Shown here one piece after another: positions 30,714-39,206 of a DNA stretch of 64,000 bases. The notes beneath the pieces were generated by a model. It saw only the letters and a program-made list of their open reading frames with translations. It did no database searches and was not told where the DNA came from. Each line of letters begins with the position of its first letter. Positions within the stretch are counted from its first letter, which is position 1. Source of the stretch: Methylobacterium currus (GTDB taxonomy: Bacteria; Pseudomonadota; Alphaproteobacteria; Rhizobiales; Beijerinckiaceae); assembly GCF_003058325.1 (NCBI RefSeq), contig NZ_CP028843.1, positions 3,010,001 to 3,074,000 of the forward strand, given 5' to 3'. Both the position numbers and the translations under genes were made by a program.

Positions 30714-31520
30714 TCAGTCGCCGCTCGTCAGAACGAACCGCCCGATCGCCTCCGCGAACCCCTCTTCCTCGTTCGTCCCCGTCACATGGGTCGCCGCCCG
30801 CTTCACCGCGTCGCTCGCGTTGCCCATCGCGATCGACAGGCCGGCGCGGGAAAACATCGCCGTGTCGTTGGCCATGTCGCCGAGCACCGCGACCTCGGCG
30901 AGGGAAACTCCCAATTCTCCGGCGATGCGCGCCACGAAGTGCCCCTTGTCGATCCGGGGCGGCGTGACGTCGAGATAGTAGGCCTGCGAACGATGGACCG
31001 CGGCGCCGTCGCCGATCTCGGCCGCCAGGCGCGGTTCGAGGGCGGCGAGGCCCGCGTGGTCGCGGGAGACGCCGACGAGCTTGGCCGCGCGGGCGAGATA
31101 GGGTGCGAGGTCGTCGACCACGCAGGGATCGGCCTGGAGGGTGCGGCGCTCGAGATCGGTATAGGGGCCGTCCGGGTCGGTCAGGAGCCACGCGCCGTCC
31201 GCGAAGACCCAGAGGTCGATGCCGTCGGTGGCGAGGCGCGCGGCGGCATGCCTCGCCGCATCTTCCGGGATCAGCGTCTCGTCGATCGGGGTGAGGTCGG
31301 GGCGCACCACCGTCGAGCCGTTGAAGGCGCCCATCGGCAGGCTGAGCCCGAGCGGCGCGACCAGGGCGCGCAGGCCGATCGGCGGGCGGCTCGACGCCAA
31401 GGTGAAGGCGATGCCGCGCTCACGCAAACCTTCGACGGCGCGGACCGACCGCTCGGTCAGCCGCTTGTCGCCGGTGACGAGGGTGCCGTCGACGTCGGTG
31501 ACCACGAGGGCGATGGGCAT
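30714..31520 (-). CDS. Cof-type HAD-superfamily phosphatase
   Basis: 268 residues. HAD motif I VVTDVDGTLV (nucleophile Asp plus general-acid Asp), motif II LASSRPP (Ser/Thr-type), Lys in the cap-proximal region RIDKGHFV and motif IV VLGDMANDTAMF. The C2b cap (about 80-190) is that of Cof/YidA sugar-phosphate phosphatases. Substrate cannot be read from sequence. It begins 12 nt downstream of the hydrolase gene at 31533, so the two are probably co-transcribed. Confidence 0.9.
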   Translation of the reverse strand: MPIALVVTDVDGTLVTGDKRLTERSVRAVEGLRERGIAFTLASSRPPIGLRALVAPLGLSLPMGAFNGSTVVRPDLTPIDETLIPEDAARHAAARLATDGIDLWVFADGAWLLTDPDGPYTDLERRTLQADPCVVDDLAPYLARAAKLVGVSRDHAGLAALEPRLAAEIGDGAAVHRSQAYYLDVTPPRIDKGHFVARIAGELGVSLAEVAVLGDMANDTAMFSRAGLSIAMGNASDAVKRAATHVTGTNEEEGFAEAIGRFVLTSGD

Positions 31521-31532
31521 CGAGGAGACCTC

Positions 31533-32807
31533 TCAGATCTCGCGGTGCACCGGCACCGGCTCGGGGGCGGCCTCTGGCCGCAGCGGGACGATCGCGGGCG
31601 CCATCACCCGGTCGCCCAGGGCTTGCGGCCCGAGCGTCAGGGCGAAGAAGTCGTACTCGCCCGGCAGGTCGTTGGCCATCAGGAACTGGAAGTGCATCCG
31701 GAACGGCCGGAACGAGATCCGCCGGTAGACGTCCGGGACGATGATGTCGCGGAACTTCGTCGAGCGGATCAGCGGGTTGCGCACCGGGCCCGCCGGGGTC
31801 TCGCCGAGGTCGTGGGCGGGGTTGAAGCCCGGGAAGTTCATCCAGTCCTGCGGCGCCTGGTAATCGGCCCAGACCAGCCGCGCGCTGCCGACGAGGCGCA
31901 TCACGTCGGCCCGCACCCGGCGGGCCCGCGGGTTGATGGCGACGAGGGGCAGCCCGGCCCCGAGCGTGAGAAGCGACAGGCGCGGGGTCTCCGGCAGGTC
32001 GTGCTCCAGCACTCGCGCGGCGACCTCGGCGGCGGTGAGCCCGCCCGAGGAATGGCCGACGATCAGCACCTCGTCGACCTCGCCCGCCCGGCAGATCCCC
32101 GCGACGTGGTCGGCGAACAGGGCGAGGCGCGCCTCGTAATCCGGGCGCCAGCCGTTGCTGTGCTGCCAGTTGAACACCCAGTCGTTGATGAGCTGGCGCA
32201 GGAAGATCCGGTCGAGGAGCGGGGTGGCGCCCAGCACGAGGCCGATCCCGGCGAGCGCCCCGATCACCCCGGCCGCGAGACCGGGCAGCCAGCCGGCGAG
32301 CAGGTGCGCGACGCCGGTGCCGAGCAGGGCCGCGAGCGCGCCCAGGATCACCGTCATGCCGAAGGGATAGAGGATGACGTTGCCGTATTTCCAGTTCAGG
32401 CCGTAGAGGCGGAAGAGCTTGCCCGTCACGAGGCTGTGCAGGATGCCGGCGGTGAGGAGCGCCATCGAGGCGATCAGCGGCCGGCGGAAATCCGCCCGGA
32501 CGAGGTCGTCCCACAGCAGCACCTCGTAGGTGGTGCGGGTCTCCAGGCCGGGATGCCCGGTCTCCACGGTCCAGGTCTGCACCAGGCCGTCGGCCCTCGT
32601 CTCGGCCCGGGTGATGGCTTTCTTGCCGAGGTCGAAGCGCTTGGCGTAGCGGGTGAATTCCCGCGCGAACAGCGCCCTGTAGCGCTTGCCCGAATCCGGA
32701 TCGTAGCCCGGCAGGTAGACGACGTGGCGCCGCCGCACCGGCCGGGACTCGTGTCCTTGGCCCTGGGCGGCCGCGTCGGGCGGCGTGTAGCCGATCTGTG
32801 TGGTCAT
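31533..32807 (-). CDS. Membrane-embedded alpha/beta hydrolase
   Basis: 424 residues. The nucleophile elbow is VGHSSGG (Ser253), with PGYDPDSGKRYRALF near the N-terminus as an oxyanion-side strand. Between residues about 111-200 there are three or four hydrophobic segments (SMALLTAGILHSLV, NVILYPFGMTVILGALAALL, AAGVIGALAGIGLVLGATPL), so the hydrolase core is interrupted by a membrane insertion. I chose ATG 32807; the frame continues 24 codons upstream without good signals. Followed at 12 nt by the Cof-type phosphatase. Substrate unknown; a lipid or acyl ester at the membrane is a reasonable guess. Confidence 0.75.
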   Translation of the reverse strand: MTTQIGYTPPDAAAQGQGHESRPVRRRHVVYLPGYDPDSGKRYRALFAREFTRYAKRFDLGKKAITRAETRADGLVQTWTVETGHPGLETRTTYEVLLWDDLVRADFRRPLIASMALLTAGILHSLVTGKLFRLYGLNWKYGNVILYPFGMTVILGALAALLGTGVAHLLAGWLPGLAAGVIGALAGIGLVLGATPLLDRIFLRQLINDWVFNWQHSNGWRPDYEARLALFADHVAGICRAGEVDEVLIVGHSSGGLTAAEVAARVLEHDLPETPRLSLLTLGAGLPLVAINPRARRVRADVMRLVGSARLVWADYQAPQDWMNFPGFNPAHDLGETPAGPVRNPLIRSTKFRDIIVPDVYRRISFRPFRMHFQFLMANDLPGEYDFFALTLGPQALGDRVMAPAIVPLRPEAAPEPVPVHREI

Positions 32808-32860
32808 CGCTGCCCTGTCATCCGCGCCACGCCATCCTGACGCCGTGATTTGGTAACCCT

Positions 32861-32878
32861 TGTCGTGTTGACACGACA
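32861..32878. promoter_or_regulatory. Perfect 18-bp palindrome, probable operator
   Basis: TGTCGTGT-TG-ACACGACA: 8-bp perfect arms with a 2-bp centre, 54 nt upstream of the leftward hydrolase start and 155 nt upstream of the rightward polysaccharide export gene. It overlaps a TTGACA (32868-32873) that could serve as a -35. The symmetry suits a dimeric repressor of the TetR or GntR type. No regulator gene is adjacent. Confidence 0.55.
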
Positions 32879-33032
32879 CGATGAAGGCCGCGCCGGCCTT
32901 CGGACCCTGTGTCTAGCGGGGAAGGCGACGCCGGGGGAGGGCTCCCGACAGCACTGTGACACGGGGGCCACGGACAGGGGTCCCCGACTCGGCTAGGGAC
33001 CACTCTCAAGGTAAGGACGAGCACTCTCGCTG

Positions 33033-34202
33033 ATGCGCGCACTCCCGATCGCCCTCTGCACCGCGCTCGCGGTCTCGGGCTGCTCCAACTTCCTGCCGGC
33101 CTCCGGCCCGTCGGCCAACGCGGTCGCGTCGGGTGCCGACGTCGCCACCGACCAGGGCCTGCTCGCCCGCTACGAGATCGTCGACGTCAACGCTGCGGTG
33201 GTCGAGGCCCTGCGCGGCCGTCCCCTCGACAGCCTCCTCGCCTCCTTCGGCGACCGCCGCCCCTCCGTCGAGCCGGTGATCGGCGTCGGCGACACCGTGG
33301 CGGTGACCATCTACGAGGCCAGCACCGGCGGCCTGTTCTCCGGCACCCTGTCGGTCGATCGGTTCTCCTCCGGCTCGAAATCGGCCACCATCCCGCCGCA
33401 GGTCGTCACCCGCGACGGCGCCATCACGGTGCCGTATGCCGGCCGCATCCAGGTGGCGGGCAAGCGTGTCCAGGACGTGCAGTCCCAGATCGAGCAGGAG
33501 CTCGCCGGCAAGGCGATCGAGCCTCAGGTGATCGTCACCGTGGTGCAGCCGACCAGCACCGCCGTGACGGTGACCGGCGAGGTGACGGCGGGCGCCCGCC
33601 TGCCGCTCTCGACCAAGGGCGACCGGCTGCTCGACGTGGTCGCCTCCGCCGGCGGCGTGCGCGCGCCGGTGAGCGAGACCTTCGTGCGGCTGTCGCGCGG
33701 ATCGACCACCGCGACGGTGCCGCTCACCGCGATCGTCTCGAACCCGCGCGAGAACATCTTCCTGCGTCCGGGCGACACCCTCACCCTGGTGCGCGACCCC
33801 CAGACCTTCCTGGCCGTCGGGGCGCTCGGCGCCCAGGCCGAGATCCCGTTCTCGGCCGAGGGCATCACGCTGGCCCAGGCGCTGGCCAAGGCGCGGGGCC
33901 TCTCGGACGTGCAGGCCGACCCGGCCGGCGTGTTCATCTTCCGGTTCGAGCCGGCCTCGGTGGTGCGTCGCCTGCGGCCCGGCAGCCCGCTGCTGTCCTC
34001 GAACTTCGTGCCGGTGGTGTACCGGATCAACATGCGCGATCCCAACAGCCTGTTCGTCTCCCAGGCCTTCCGGATGCGCAACCGCGACCTCGTCTACGTC
34101 TCGAACGCGCCCTTCACCGAGGTTCAGAAGGTCCTCAGCGTGTTCTCGACCATCACGGCCCCGGTCTCGGCCGGCGCCTCGGTCTACGCCGGCGTACGGT
34201 AA
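33033..34202 (+). CDS. Outer-membrane polysaccharide export lipoprotein (Wza/OPX family)
   Basis: 389 residues. Lipoprotein signal with lipobox VSGC (Cys17). The Poly_export domain (about 83-165: VIGVGDTVAVTIYEA, DGAITVPYAGRIQVAGK) is followed by two SLBB domains (TVTGEVTAGARLPL..DVVASAGGV and FLAVGALGAQAEIPF..ALAKARGL). Forms the outer-membrane channel for capsule or exopolysaccharide. The tyrosine kinase/copolymerase (Wzc-like) and glycosyltransferases expected beside it are absent, so the gene is isolated from its system. SD AAGGACGAG is upstream of the ATG. Confidence 0.92.
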   Translation: MRALPIALCTALAVSGCSNFLPASGPSANAVASGADVATDQGLLARYEIVDVNAAVVEALRGRPLDSLLASFGDRRPSVEPVIGVGDTVAVTIYEASTGGLFSGTLSVDRFSSGSKSATIPPQVVTRDGAITVPYAGRIQVAGKRVQDVQSQIEQELAGKAIEPQVIVTVVQPTSTAVTVTGEVTAGARLPLSTKGDRLLDVVASAGGVRAPVSETFVRLSRGSTTATVPLTAIVSNPRENIFLRPGDTLTLVRDPQTFLAVGALGAQAEIPFSAEGITLAQALAKARGLSDVQADPAGVFIFRFEPASVVRRLRPGSPLLSSNFVPVVYRINMRDPNSLFVSQAFRMRNRDLVYVSNAPFTEVQKVLSVFSTITAPVSAGASVYAGVR

Positions 34203-34246
34203 GGGCCCCGGAGGGGCGGGCGCCCGGCGCCGGCCCCTCGCTCGCG

Positions 34247-35215
34247 TCAGGCGGTCACCACCCGCACCGGCGCGCCCCGGCGCCAGGCCGCGATCGCCTC
34301 GACGGTGTCCTCATAGAACATCCGGAACGTGCTTTGCGTCACGTAGCCGAGATGCGGCGTCAGCACCGCGTTCGGCAGGCGGCGCAGCGGATGGTCGGCG
34401 GGCAGGGGTTCGCGGTCGAACACGTCGAGCCCGGCCCGGATGCGGCCTTCGCGCAAGGCCGCCACCAGGGCTGCCTCGTCGACGAGCGGGCCGCGGGAGG
34501 TGTTGATCAGGATCGCGCCCTGACGCATCCGGGCGATCTCGGCCTCTCCGACGATGCCGCGGGTCGAGGGCGCCAGCACCATGTGCAGGCTGACGATGTC
34601 GCTCTCCGCGAACAAGGCCTCGCGCGTGACGAGGGCCACGCCGCCGGCCTCGGCCCGCTCCGGCGTCAGGTTGGGGCTCCAGGCCGTCACCCGTAGGCCG
34701 AGCGCCTTGGCCACAGCCGCCACCCGGGCCCCGATGCGGCCGAGGCCGAGAAGCCCGAGGCTGCGCCCCTTCAGGCCCTCGCCGAGCGTCTCCTGCCAGC
34801 GCCCGTTCGACATGGTGGCGAATTCCCGCGGCAGGTTGCGGGCGCAGGCCAGCATCAGCGCGACGGTCAGTTCGGCGGTGGCGATGCCGCCCTCGCCGTT
34901 GCGGGTGTTGCAGACGGTGATGCCGCGGGCGTGGAGCGCCGCGCTGTCGACGGACGGGTTGCGCCCGCCGGTGAACACCACGAGCCTCAAGGCCGGCAGG
35001 GCCGCGATCAACTCGGCGTCCAGCGGCATGCGCTCGCGCATCAGGCAGAGTACGGCGTAGGGCGCGAGCCGCGCGGCGGCCTCCGCCCGCGGCACCGGCT
35101 CGGACAAGAAATCCACCGTGACCTCGGGGCCGAGGCTGCTCCAATCGGCCAGCCCGGCGGCCACGCCCTGGTAGTCGTCGAGCACCGCGACCCGGATGCC
35201 GTCATCGTGTGTCAT
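34247..35215 (-). CDS. D-2-hydroxyacid dehydrogenase family protein
   Basis: 322 residues. NAD-binding Rossmann motif LGLLGLGRIGARVAAVAKALG, catalytic Arg in NTSRGPLVDEAAL, Glu in FDREPLP and His in TPHLGYVT. The variant HLGYVT in place of HxGAxT marks a subgroup distinct from SerA and is typical of Rhizobiales proteins annotated only by family. Start ATG 35213-35215 with GGAGG/GGGAGG upstream. Substrate unknown (glyoxylate/hydroxypyruvate-like acids are common). Promoter lies toward the repeat array at 35361. Confidence 0.9.
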   Translation of the reverse strand: MTHDDGIRVAVLDDYQGVAAGLADWSSLGPEVTVDFLSEPVPRAEAAARLAPYAVLCLMRERMPLDAELIAALPALRLVVFTGGRNPSVDSAALHARGITVCNTRNGEGGIATAELTVALMLACARNLPREFATMSNGRWQETLGEGLKGRSLGLLGLGRIGARVAAVAKALGLRVTAWSPNLTPERAEAGGVALVTREALFAESDIVSLHMVLAPSTRGIVGEAEIARMRQGAILINTSRGPLVDEAALVAALREGRIRAGLDVFDREPLPADHPLRRLPNAVLTPHLGYVTQSTFRMFYEDTVEAIAAWRRGAPVRVVTA

Positions 35216-35360
35216 CACGCGATTTCCTCCCTGAATCCCTCCATATCCGGCACCGGACGGGCGTTCCAGCCGGGGCGTCCGTGCTATGCTCGCCGCAGCA
35301 CCCTGACGCGCCGCGCCCCCCTTGCGCCCCCGCGGGCTCGCGCCCGATAGAGCCGGGCGC

Positions 35361-35495
35361 CCTTGCGGATCCGCACGGACGAGGGGGCGCCGGCCGTGCT
35401 TGGCACGGAAAGGGACGGATCGCCGTGCTTCGCACGGACGAGGAATGATTCCCGTGCTTCGCACGGACAAGGGGGCGACGGCCGTGCTAAGCGGC
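35361..35495. repeat. Tandem array of a 29-30 bp palindromic unit
   Basis: Three good units carry the perfect palindrome CCGTGC-TTN-GCACGG at 35394-35408, 35423-35437 and 35452-35466, exactly 29 bp apart, each followed by GAC/AAA-rich spacers. A decayed unit precedes them (GCACGGAC at 35373) and another follows (CCGTGCTAAGCGG at 35482). The array fills much of the 334-nt gap between the divergent hydroxyacid dehydrogenase and the binding-protein gene. No coding frame is convincing here. It is not a CRISPR: the spacers are similar and only 14 bp. Confidence 0.85.
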
Positions 35496-35549
35496 CGGAC
35501 GATCGAGGCCGGAGGTCGGAGTGGTTCGAACGATGCGGGAGCGCCGAGG

Positions 35550-36659
35550 ATGACGCGCACCAGGGCCGTCGCCGCCCTGTGGCTGGCGATCGGAGCGCTG
35601 CTGGTCGGGGCGGGCGCCGCCTGCGCCGACGTGACGGTCGGGGTCGCGGTGCCGCGCACCGGCGCGATCGCGGGCATCGGCGAGCAGGTGCTCCAGGGCG
35701 TGCAGGCCGCCGTCCGGGACGCCAATGCCCGCGGCGGCATCGCCGGCGAGCCGATCGTGCTCGACGTGCAGGACGATGCCTGCGACCCGGGCCAGGCGAT
35801 GGCGGTGGCCGAGCGCTTCGTGCGCGCCGGCGTCCGGCTGGTGATCGGGCACGTCTGCTCCAGCGCCTCGCTCGCCGCCTCCGACGTCTACGCGGCGGCC
35901 GGCGCGGTGATGATCAGCCCGGCCTCCAACGCCGCGCGCCTGACCGATCGCGGCCTGCCGACCATCTTCCGGGTCTCCGGCCGCGAGGACGACCAGGGCC
36001 GGCTCTCGGCTACGATCCTGGCGGAGCGTTTTCGCGACAAGAAGATCGCGATCCTCTACGACGACACGCCGCTGTCGCGGAACCTCGCCGAATCGACCAA
36101 GGCCAACCTGAACAAGATCGGCCAGAACGAGACCCTGTTCGCCGCGATCGTCCCGGGCCAGACCGACGACGTGGCGCTGATCAAGCGCCTGCAAGGGGCG
36201 GGGATCGAGGTGGTCTATTACGGCGGCCACTACCAGGAGATGGGCAAGCTGGTGCGCAAGGCGGCGGATGCCGGCTATCGCCCGCAATGGTTCGGCACGT
36301 CCGGCATCGCCACCAAGGAATTCGGGGCGCTGGCCGGCGCGGCGAGCGACGGCGTGCTGATGACCTTCAACCCGGACCTGCGCCGCAAGCCGGAGGCCGC
36401 CGCCGCCGTGAAGGCGCTCCAGGCCGACGGGATCGACCCCGCCGGCTTCACCCTCTACGGCTATGCCGCGCTTCAGGCCCTCGCCGAGGCCGGCAACTTC
36501 GCCAAGTCCACCGACCCGAAGGCCATCGCCGAGACCCTGCATGCGGAGCGCTTCACCCTGGTGCTCGGCAATGTCGGCTTCGACCAGAAGGGCGACGTGA
36601 CGGCGCCCGGCTACGTGCTCTACGTCTGGCGCGACGGGGTCTTCACCTACGCCAACTGA
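35550..36659 (+). CDS. Branched-chain amino-acid-type ABC substrate-binding protein (LivJ-like)
   Basis: 369 residues, type I periplasmic binding protein. Signal peptide cut after ACA (about residue 26). VTVGVAVPRTGAIAGIGEQVLQGVQAAV, VLDVQDDACDPGQAMAVAERFV, IGHVCSSASLAASDVYAAAG and MISPASNAARLTDRG are the amino-acid-binding loops of the LivJ/LivK family; the paired Cys residues (DACDP, HVCSS) probably form the conserved disulfide. Ligand not certain. The LivHMGF permease and ATPase genes are not adjacent. ATG 35550 follows GCCGAGG closely. Ends 12 nt before the convergent PhzF-like gene. Confidence 0.9.
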   Translation: MTRTRAVAALWLAIGALLVGAGAACADVTVGVAVPRTGAIAGIGEQVLQGVQAAVRDANARGGIAGEPIVLDVQDDACDPGQAMAVAERFVRAGVRLVIGHVCSSASLAASDVYAAAGAVMISPASNAARLTDRGLPTIFRVSGREDDQGRLSATILAERFRDKKIAILYDDTPLSRNLAESTKANLNKIGQNETLFAAIVPGQTDDVALIKRLQGAGIEVVYYGGHYQEMGKLVRKAADAGYRPQWFGTSGIATKEFGALAGAASDGVLMTFNPDLRRKPEAAAAVKALQADGIDPAGFTLYGYAALQALAEAGNFAKSTDPKAIAETLHAERFTLVLGNVGFDQKGDVTAPGYVLYVWRDGVFTYAN

Positions 36660-36671
36660 GAGTCGCGCGAA

Positions 36672-37526
36672 TCAAGACCGGCGCGAACCGAGGTCGAGGG
36701 GGATCGTCCCCTCCGCGACCGTGAGGGTGCGCCCGCCGATCCAGTCGGCGCCGTCGTAGTCGACGAAGATCCGGCCGCTTCGGCCGAGCCGCGTGCCTTG
36801 CGCGGCGACATAGGGCCCGGTGGCGCGGCCGGTCTCCCGCAGCCAGCCGGCGACGGCGGCGTTGAAGCTGCCGGTCACCGGATCCTCGACGAGGGCGCCG
36901 GCGCCGTCGCTGAACAGGGTGCGGATCTCCCAGGCCACCTCCGCACCCGGCGGGTGGGCCCCGACGAGGCCGATATCGATCCGGCCTTCGTGGTGGCGCA
37001 TCGGCTCGACCGCCAGCACCTCCTCGGCGGAAGCCAGCATCACCCCGACCCAGCCCGGGCCGTTATCGGCCCAGCGCGCCTCGACGATCCTCTCGGGGTC
37101 GATCCGCAGCACCGTCGCGACCTCCCGCAGGGTGGCCTCGTCCACCGCGCCCGCGCGCAGGAGCGGCGGCGCGGCGAAGGCGAGGCGGTCGGCGTCCTGC
37201 CGGATCGGCACGAGGCCGGCGCCGCATTCCTGCACCATGCGCCCTGGGTGACGCGGCGAGCCGCCGAGGGCCGCCCAGGCGTGGCAGGCACCGAGGGTCG
37301 GGTGGCCGGCGAAGGGCAGCTCATGGGCGAGAGTGAAGATGCGCGCCCGGTAATCGGCACGGGAATCGGTCGGCGGCAGCAGGAACACCGTCTCCGACAG
37401 GTTGAACCAGCGCGTCATCGCCTGCATCGTCGCCGAGTTGGGCTCGGCCCCGCTCACCACCGCGAGCGGGTTGCCGGTGAAGGCGCCGTCGTGGAACACG
37501 TCGACCAGGGTGAAGCGGGCGGTCAT
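36672..37526 (-). CDS. PhzF-family isomerase/epimerase-like protein
   Basis: 284 residues, diaminopimelate-epimerase-like fold in two halves. TLVDVFHDGAFTGNPLAVV at the N-terminus, the active-site Glu in WFNLSETVFLLPP, HELPFAGHPTLGACHAW, and VEDPVTGSFNAAVAGWL with GRSGRIFVDYDG at the end are all PhzF hallmarks. No phenazine genes are present, so the true substrate is unknown. I start at ATG 37524-37526 (MTARFTLVDVF). Encoded 92 nt after the SPL-like gene on the same strand. Confidence 0.9.
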   Translation of the reverse strand: MTARFTLVDVFHDGAFTGNPLAVVSGAEPNSATMQAMTRWFNLSETVFLLPPTDSRADYRARIFTLAHELPFAGHPTLGACHAWAALGGSPRHPGRMVQECGAGLVPIRQDADRLAFAAPPLLRAGAVDEATLREVATVLRIDPERIVEARWADNGPGWVGVMLASAEEVLAVEPMRHHEGRIDIGLVGAHPPGAEVAWEIRTLFSDGAGALVEDPVTGSFNAAVAGWLRETGRATGPYVAAQGTRLGRSGRIFVDYDGADWIGGRTLTVAEGTIPLDLGSRRS

Positions 37527-37617
37527 GGTTCGGTCTCCGGGCGGCGGAGGATGCCGCTCCATTCCGTGTTTGCCCGATTCGCCCGCCGCCTCCACCGGCA
37601 CCCTGATCTGACCGATC

Positions 37618-38706
37618 TCACGTCCAGTACAGCACCCGCGCCGCCGGCAGCCGCTCCGACAGGTCGCGCGTGAGGCCCTGCCGCATCTCCCGCATCAGCT
37701 CGGCCGGAAACACGTACTTCACCGAGCCGAACTTGGTGAGTTTGCGGCTGCGCTCGTCCTCCCGCATCGGCAGGTCGGAGCCCGGATACCAGCCCGCCAG
37801 CACCTCCTTCGAGCCGGGGGTGAAGCGGTGGGTGATGAGCTCCGCGGTGACGTCGAGGTCCCGGACGCCGTCGAGTTCCGCGGCGGCGCGCGCGAACAGG
37901 TCGGCATAGGCCGCGCGCCAATCCGGAACGGGTAGAATCGGCGCGACCGTGAGCCCCACGGGATAGCCGGCGCGGGCGACCGCGCCCATCGCGGCGAGGC
38001 GGTCGCGCAGGGGGGCAGTGCCGCCCTCGTAGCGGGCGGCCGAAGCGGCGTTGACCGAGAAGCGCAGCCGGGTGCGGCGCCGATGCTCCAGGCCGAGCAG
38101 CGGCTCCACCGCCGCGAACTTCGTGGTGGCACGCAAGCTCACCGGCGCGTTCCAGGCGCCGAAATGCCGGATCGCCGCGGAGAGGGAGCCGGTCAGGTGC
38201 TCGATGCCGAGGGGATCGGTGTAGCAGGAGGCCTCGAAGGTTGTGCCCTCATGCGCGCGCTCCGCATTCGCCGAGGTGACGCCGCCCTGGCCGGCGTAAG
38301 CGGCGAGGTTGTCAAGGATCTCGGGCAGGTTGGCGTAGACCCGGGTCACCGGGGGCCCCGAGAGCGAGCCGGCGAGGTAGCAATACTGGCAATGGGCCGG
38401 GCAGCCCTCGGCGAGGTCGACGCGCCAATCGGCGCTCGGCGGGATCGGCTGCAGCTTCAGCTTGGTCGGCGGGGCGACCACCACCGCGAGGGTGTTCTTG
38501 GCCTCGATATAGGCCCGGCGCGGGTCCGGATGGCGCAGGCCGGTGAGGCGGTTGCCGGGCAGCGCCTCGACGGTGAGCCCGAGGGCTTCGGCGCGGGCCA
38601 TGATCGCCCGTCCATGGGCGTGCTCCCGCGCCGCCGCAGTGACGACGACCCGGCGTGGGCGCCAGAGGCGGGCCATGCGGGCGGGAGCGGGATCGTGGAA
38701 TGTCAT
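37618..38706 (-). CDS. Spore photoproduct lyase-like radical SAM protein
   Basis: 362 residues. Radical SAM cluster CPAHCQYC (Cys102, 106, 109) after DWRVDLAEG, with YLAGSLSGPPVTRVYANL following. EASCYTDPLGIEHLTGSL places Cys161 where SplB enzymes have their hydrogen-donor Cys; RFTPGSKEVLAGWYPGSDL and KFGSVKYVFP at the C-terminus are also SplB-like. True SPL repairs the UV lesion of spores; this organism does not sporulate as far as the window shows, so either the family repairs a similar lesion in vegetative cells or it has another substrate. An inner ATG at residue 11 is an alternative start. Confidence 0.85.
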   Translation of the reverse strand: MTFHDPAPARMARLWRPRRVVVTAAAREHAHGRAIMARAEALGLTVEALPGNRLTGLRHPDPRRAYIEAKNTLAVVVAPPTKLKLQPIPPSADWRVDLAEGCPAHCQYCYLAGSLSGPPVTRVYANLPEILDNLAAYAGQGGVTSANAERAHEGTTFEASCYTDPLGIEHLTGSLSAAIRHFGAWNAPVSLRATTKFAAVEPLLGLEHRRRTRLRFSVNAASAARYEGGTAPLRDRLAAMGAVARAGYPVGLTVAPILPVPDWRAAYADLFARAAAELDGVRDLDVTAELITHRFTPGSKEVLAGWYPGSDLPMREDERSRKLTKFGSVKYVFPAELMREMRQGLTRDLSERLPAARVLYWT

Positions 38707-38782
38707 GCCCCGCGAACGCGCGGGGCTCTTCTCCGGATCCCGATCGCTAACGCCGCCGCGGCACGGGCGTGACGGCCGAAGG

Positions 38783-39046
38783 TTAATGCCGCGCTTGGGG
38801 CCGCACCGTGTAGGTGCCGCCGCGGATCCGCTCGGGAAAGCCTTCCGCGTAGCGCGCGGTGGCTTCCTCGCCGTAGGTCTGGACCAGCTCCTGGAAGGCC
38901 GCGAACAGGGCGGCCTGGGCCATGCAGTCGCCGTCGATCCCGTCCAGGCAACCTTCCGCGAAGGCCTCCGAGACGTAGCTCAGGGCGGCGCGCTTCGCGT
39001 CCTGATCGGAATCGAGCGCGGGGTCGTGGGTTTCGAATTCGGTCAT
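38783..39046 (-). CDS. Uncharacterised acidic small protein
   Basis: 87 residues, not recognised. Reads TEFETHDPALDSDQDAKRA, ALSYVSEAFAEGCLDGIDGD, MAQAALFAAFQELVQTYGEE, then RYAEGFPERIRGGTYTV: two amphipathic helices and a basic strand-like tail. Start ATG 39046 has AAGG 8 nt upstream. An in-frame ATG at 39124 would add 26 residues. A 16-bp palindrome lies upstream at 39207. Codon use is normal, so I take it as a real gene. Confidence 0.65.
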   Translation of the reverse strand: MTEFETHDPALDSDQDAKRAALSYVSEAFAEGCLDGIDGDCMAQAALFAAFQELVQTYGEEATARYAEGFPERIRGGTYTVRPQARH

Positions 39047-39206
39047 CGACAGCCTTGAGATCGGGTCTCTGGTGAGAACGGCGGTCTCGGATCCGCAGCG
39101 GCCTCGTGTGATGACGTGACTCATAGGCTCTCGCCCGGCGGCGGGCCAGCAAGGAATTGCGAAGAGGTTAACAGCGCCACGAGAATGCCTCCCTCTTCGA
39201 CACGGG

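Noticed and set aside
33033..34202. Start of a capsule gene cluster
   Set aside because: Neighbours are a dehydrogenase and a hydrolase; no Wzc, Wzx, Wzy or glycosyltransferases are present.
35361..35495. Possible CRISPR array
   Set aside because: Repeat 15 bp and spacers 14 bp with similar sequence; no cas genes; too few units.
36672..37526. Phenazine biosynthesis gene
   Set aside because: PhzF-family proteins are widespread; no other phz genes are in the window.
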